Shown here piece by piece: positions 6,962 through 8,957 of a stretch of DNA of 8,957 bases. Made by a program: the position numbers and the translations under genes. Numbering within the stretch: position 1 is the stretch's first letter; every line of letters starts with the position of its first letter. Source of the DNA: Elusimicrobiota bacterium (GTDB lineage: Bacteria > Elusimicrobiota > Endomicrobiia > Endomicrobiales > Endomicrobiaceae); the NCBI GenBank assembly GCA_031282945.1, contig JAITCX010000022.1, positions 1 through 8,957 on the forward strand. Direction: 5' to 3'. The notes beneath the pieces were generated by a model. That model ran no database searches and was not told where the DNA came from. It saw only the letters and a list, made by a program, of their open reading frames with translations.

Positions 6962-7375
6962 ATGAATACATTTGATTTTGAAATTTTATCGCCCAACGGC
7001 ATAACCTTTAAAGGCCAAGCTTCTCAAGCCACTTTTCCAACAATGGCTGGACAAATCACGATTTTGCCCGGACATGCAAATTTAGTAACTGTGTTAAAGC
7101 GCGGCGCCATAGATTTTGTAACTGCAGAGGGCAGTAAAAAAATTACTGTTTCAGGCGGGTTTTTAGAAGTGGCTGGGTCTCGTGTAAGCGTGGTAGCTCT
7201 TTTTGCAATGTCTGCAGATCAAGTCAGCGAAGATCTTTTAGGCAAAGCCGCCGCGGAAGTGAAAAGAATATCCGAGAAGAGAAAAGAGTTTGATATAACC
7301 GTTGCTCAAATGCAGTTAAAAAAAGATATCGCAACTTTAAAAGTCGGCGCTATAAAATCTAAGAGAAAAATATAA
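6962..7375 (+). CDS. atpC: F1Fo ATP synthase subunit epsilon
   Basis: Epsilon links gamma to the c-ring and in many bacteria inhibits ATP hydrolysis through its C-terminal helices. The 137-residue product has the N-terminal beta-sandwich (about 1-85) with 'ILPGHANLVTVL' (34-45) and 'SGGFLEVAGSRVSVVA' (64-79), then a charged two-helix domain (about 87-128). The C-terminal domain is complete and not lost as in some bacteria, so an inhibitory role is possible but not shown. The ribosome site is poor (GTGGGA upstream of the ATG). It is the last atp gene; no terminator is visible before yebC, which begins 12 bp later. Confidence 0.95.
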   Translation: MNTFDFEILSPNGITFKGQASQATFPTMAGQITILPGHANLVTVLKRGAIDFVTAEGSKKITVSGGFLEVAGSRVSVVALFAMSADQVSEDLLGKAAAEVKRISEKRKEFDITVAQMQLKKDIATLKVGAIKSKRKI

Positions 7376-7381
7376 AAGGAG
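7376..7381 (+). promoter_or_regulatory. Strong ribosome binding site of yebC
   Basis: AAGGAG lies 6 nt before the yebC ATG, right after the atpC stop. It indicates independent, efficient initiation of yebC on a transcript shared with the atp genes. Confidence 0.7.
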
Positions 7382-7387
7382 TTTTGT

Positions 7388-8140
7388 ATGTCAGGCCACA
7401 ATAAATGGGCAAGCATTAAACATAAAAAAGCGGCTACAGATGCAAAAAAAGGGAAAGTTTTTACAAGAATTATCAGGGAAATTGTGATTGCCGTCAGAGA
7501 GAGCGGCGCGCAAATTGAAAATAATGCAAGGCTTAGAAAAGCTGTTGACGACGCTAAAGAAGCTAATATGCCGCAAGACAATATTAAAAAAGCTATACAA
7601 CGCGGCAGCGGCGAAATTCCCGGCGCTGTTTATGAGGAGCTTACATATGAGGGGTATGGTCCTGCGGGAGTCGCTTTAATTGTTGAGGCCACGACAGATA
7701 ATAAAAACAGAACTGCCTCCGAGATAAGAAAGATGTTTTCAACTTATGGCGGAAATTTGGGGGAGACGGGCTGTGTGGGTTGGATGTTTGATAGGAAGGG
7801 CTATATCACCGTTGAGAAGTCAGTTATAGACGAGGATACGCTTATGGATTTAGTTTTGGAAGCTGGCGCCTCAGATTTTAAGAGCGATCCCGACAGCGAT
7901 GTCTATGAAATTATAACAGAAAGCATTGATTTGGAAAAAGTTAAGAAAGCGGTAAAAGATAAAAATATTGCAATAAGTTCAGCTGAAATTTCAATGATAC
8001 CTCAAACTTATATAGATCTTGAAGGCGACAATGCAAAGAGCATGTTGAAATTGATGGACGCTTTGGAAGAGCATGACGATGTAAAAAATGTCTACGCTAA
8101 TTTTGATATATCTCAAAGCGATATGGAAAAATTGAGTTAA
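7388..8140 (+). CDS. yebC: YebC/TACO1-family protein
   Basis: The 250-residue product is a full-length member of the YebC/PmpR/TACO1 family. The N-terminal signature 'MSGHNKWASIKHKKAATDAK' is unmistakable. It is followed by 'NARLRKAVDDAKEANMPQDN' (46-65), 'YEGYGPAGVALIVEATTDNKNRT' in parts (87-109), and 'GGNLGETGCVGWMF' (121-134), which make up the three-domain fold. Members were first annotated as transcriptional regulators. Mitochondrial TACO1 and more recent bacterial work point to a role in translation, easing ribosome stalling at proline-rich stretches; which role applies here cannot be read from sequence. It follows atpC by 12 bp and overlaps the ruvC start (TAATG), the common yebC-ruvC pairing. 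Confidence 0.96.
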   Translation: MSGHNKWASIKHKKAATDAKKGKVFTRIIREIVIAVRESGAQIENNARLRKAVDDAKEANMPQDNIKKAIQRGSGEIPGAVYEELTYEGYGPAGVALIVEATTDNKNRTASEIRKMFSTYGGNLGETGCVGWMFDRKGYITVEKSVIDEDTLMDLVLEAGASDFKSDPDSDVYEIITESIDLEKVKKAVKDKNIAISSAEISMIPQTYIDLEGDNAKSMLKLMDALEEHDDVKNVYANFDISQSDMEKLS

Positions 8141-8625
8141 TGCAAATTATTTTAGGCATAGATCCCGGCCTGTCTATGACGGGCTGGTCTATCATCCAAG
8201 CGCAAACGCGCGATCAGATTTTGCCTTTGAATTATGGCTGTATCAAAACTTATCCCGCTCAAACTCTCATCCAAAGACTTCATAGCATTAATATTCAACT
8301 TCAAGAAATCATAAATACATATCATCCGCAAAACGCGGCGATAGAGGAATTGTTTTTTGCCAAGCAGGCAAAAACTGTTGCGGCTGTGGGGCAAGCCAGA
8401 GGCGCCATAGTTTTAACGATTGCTTTAAATAAAATTCCGCTTTTTGAGTATAATCCCCGCACTGTAAAAATTTCTCTCACCTCCAATGGTTCAGCTGACA
8501 AATCCCAAATGCAAAAAATGGTGAAAATGCTTTTAAATTTAAAAGAAATTCCTCAACCTGATGATGCCGCCGATGCCCTCGCAATTGCAATGTGCCATGC
8601 TAGCTCGGTGGGGAATGTTGGGTGA
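8140..8625 (+). CDS. ruvC: Crossover junction endodeoxyribonuclease RuvC
   Basis: RuvC resolves Holliday junctions by symmetric nicking, normally together with the RuvAB branch-migration motor. The 161 residues fit the family (E. coli 173). The four acidic metal-binding residues are present: D8 in 'GIDPGLSMTGW', E69 in 'AAIEELFF', and D142 and D145 in 'PDDAADALAIAMCH'. 'NPRTVK' (105-110) precedes the DNA-contacting region. The start overlaps the yebC stop and has no strong ribosome site, so coupling is likely. Base use differs sharply from yebC: the first half is C-rich and G-poor on the coding strand. ruvA does not follow; instead a terminator-like structure begins 25 bp after the stop. Confidence 0.96.
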   Translation: MQIILGIDPGLSMTGWSIIQAQTRDQILPLNYGCIKTYPAQTLIQRLHSINIQLQEIINTYHPQNAAIEELFFAKQAKTVAAVGQARGAIVLTIALNKIPLFEYNPRTVKISLTSNGSADKSQMQKMVKMLLNLKEIPQPDDAADALAIAMCHASSVGNVG

Positions 8626-8650
8626 AGGGAAGCGGTGAAAGTCAAGTAAT

Positions 8651-8708
8651 CTAACGCTTAGAATTGATTTGCGCTCTGATGTGTCTTGTCTTTTGGCGTT
8701 AGTTTTTT
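8651..8708 (+). terminator. Candidate rho-independent terminator after ruvC
   Basis: CTAACGC (8651-8657) pairs perfectly with GCGTTAG (8696-8702), extended by one inner G-U pair, and is followed at once by six T (8703-8708). The arms are separated by about 36 nt, much longer than a typical terminator loop. It is therefore either a weak or long-loop terminator or part of another RNA structure. Its place just after the last gene of the run supports termination. Confidence 0.5.
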
Positions 8709-8852
8709 GTTATCGCTTTTCGGCGCCCGCAATTTTGTTGTATTTCCATTAAGGTGACTAGTGTCTTTCCTTGTTTTTCCTGCGCCTTTTTTTGCGTCCT
8801 TTCAAATCCCAATTTTCTCACAATAGTTTTTTCTGTAGCGTCTTCCCAAAAA

Positions 8853-8861
8853 TGCTAAAAT
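8853..8861 (+). promoter_or_regulatory. Candidate extended -10 promoter of the gene at 8905
   Basis: TGCTAAAAT is identical to the extended -10 upstream of atpB, within a shared 11-mer (AATGCTAAAAT). No good -35 is seen at 17-18 nt, as is allowed for extended -10 promoters. It lies about 45 nt before the ATG, leaving a short leader. Confidence 0.5.
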
Positions 8862-8904
8862 ATCAATCAATAAAATCACTTTCATTTCACATAAGGAGCA
8901 GGTC

Positions 8905-8957
8905 ATGGAAACGCAAGATAAAAGCATACTAGGCAATGGCCAATTGCAAAAACTTCC
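8905..8957 (+). CDS. Unidentified gene, first 17 codons (3' end outside the window)
   Basis: An ATG at 8905 follows AAGGAG (8893-8898) at 6 nt and a promoter-like element at 8853-8861. The frame is open to the window end and begins METQDKSILGNGQ. The peptide is hydrophilic, with no signal peptide or membrane segment so far, and I do not recognise the family. It does not resemble the start of RuvA. The translation signals, not the protein, are the evidence for this gene. Confidence 0.6.
   Translation, partial: METQDKSILGNGQLQKL

Larger units (their letters stand above)
8626..8904. other. Non-coding region between ruvC and the gene at 8905
   Basis: No plausible + strand gene lies here. It holds the terminator-like repeat, then a stretch rich in C and T (about 78% pyrimidine in 8761-8820), then an extended -10 promoter. 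On the minus strand one frame (8702-8854) has no stop for 51 codons, and another starts with ATG at 8885 and runs 27 codons. Neither has a ribosome site or a recognisable product, so they are not called as genes. Confidence 0.6.

Noticed and set aside
8699..8749. 16-codon minus-strand ORF starting with ATG at 8749.
   Set aside because: It is too short and lacks a ribosome site at proper distance; it is treated only as part of the longer stop-free frame.
8852..8931. Forward ORF of 25 codons from the ATG within TGCTAAAAT.
   Set aside because: It has no ribosome site, overlaps the better-supported start at 8905 in another frame, and contains the promoter element.

Overview
This window is almost entirely housekeeping sequence from an AT-rich bacterium (roughly 35-40% GC by eye). 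All recognisable genes lie on the + strand, tightly packed. In order they are: the 3' end of trpD, trpC, a complete eight-gene F1Fo ATP synthase operon (atpB-E-F-H-A-G-D-C, subunits a, c, b, delta, alpha, gamma, beta, epsilon), yebC, ruvC, and the first codons of an unidentified gene. The unusually short delta subunit and the general protein character would fit an Elusimicrobiota/Endomicrobia-like organism. That assignment is an inference at low confidence, because no rRNA or marker search was possible.

Positions 1-1120 hold the end of a tryptophan operon: anthranilate phosphoribosyltransferase (partial) and indole-3-glycerol phosphate synthase, joined by an ATGA overlap. No other trp gene follows. 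Positions 1121-1333 are non-coding and carry a good extended -10 promoter (TTGCTT, 18 nt, TGCTAAAAT) for the atp operon.

Positions 1334-7375 encode the complete rotary ATP synthase in the canonical bacterial order. Gaps are 28 bp or less and several genes overlap, which suggests translational coupling. No atpI or atpZ precedes atpB. The catalytic and ion-path residues are present. The c subunit lacks the known Na+ ligands, so a proton-driven enzyme is expected. Two features are odd: delta has only 119 residues, and the alpha-subunit P-loop carries Gly where Gln172 is normal.

yebC follows 12 bp after atpC with a strong ribosome binding site and no visible terminator. ruvC overlaps the yebC stop. 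A translation-related factor and the Holliday-junction resolvase therefore probably receive read-through from the ATP synthase operon. A terminator-like inverted repeat with a T run (8651-8708) lies just after ruvC; ruvA does not follow.

Positions 8626-8904 are non-coding on the + strand. They contain the terminator, a pyrimidine-rich stretch whose complementary strand is free of stops for about 51 codons, and a second TGCTAAAAT promoter ahead of the gene that starts at 8905. I found no mobile element, CRISPR array, tRNA or rRNA, and nothing that amounts to a new biological system.
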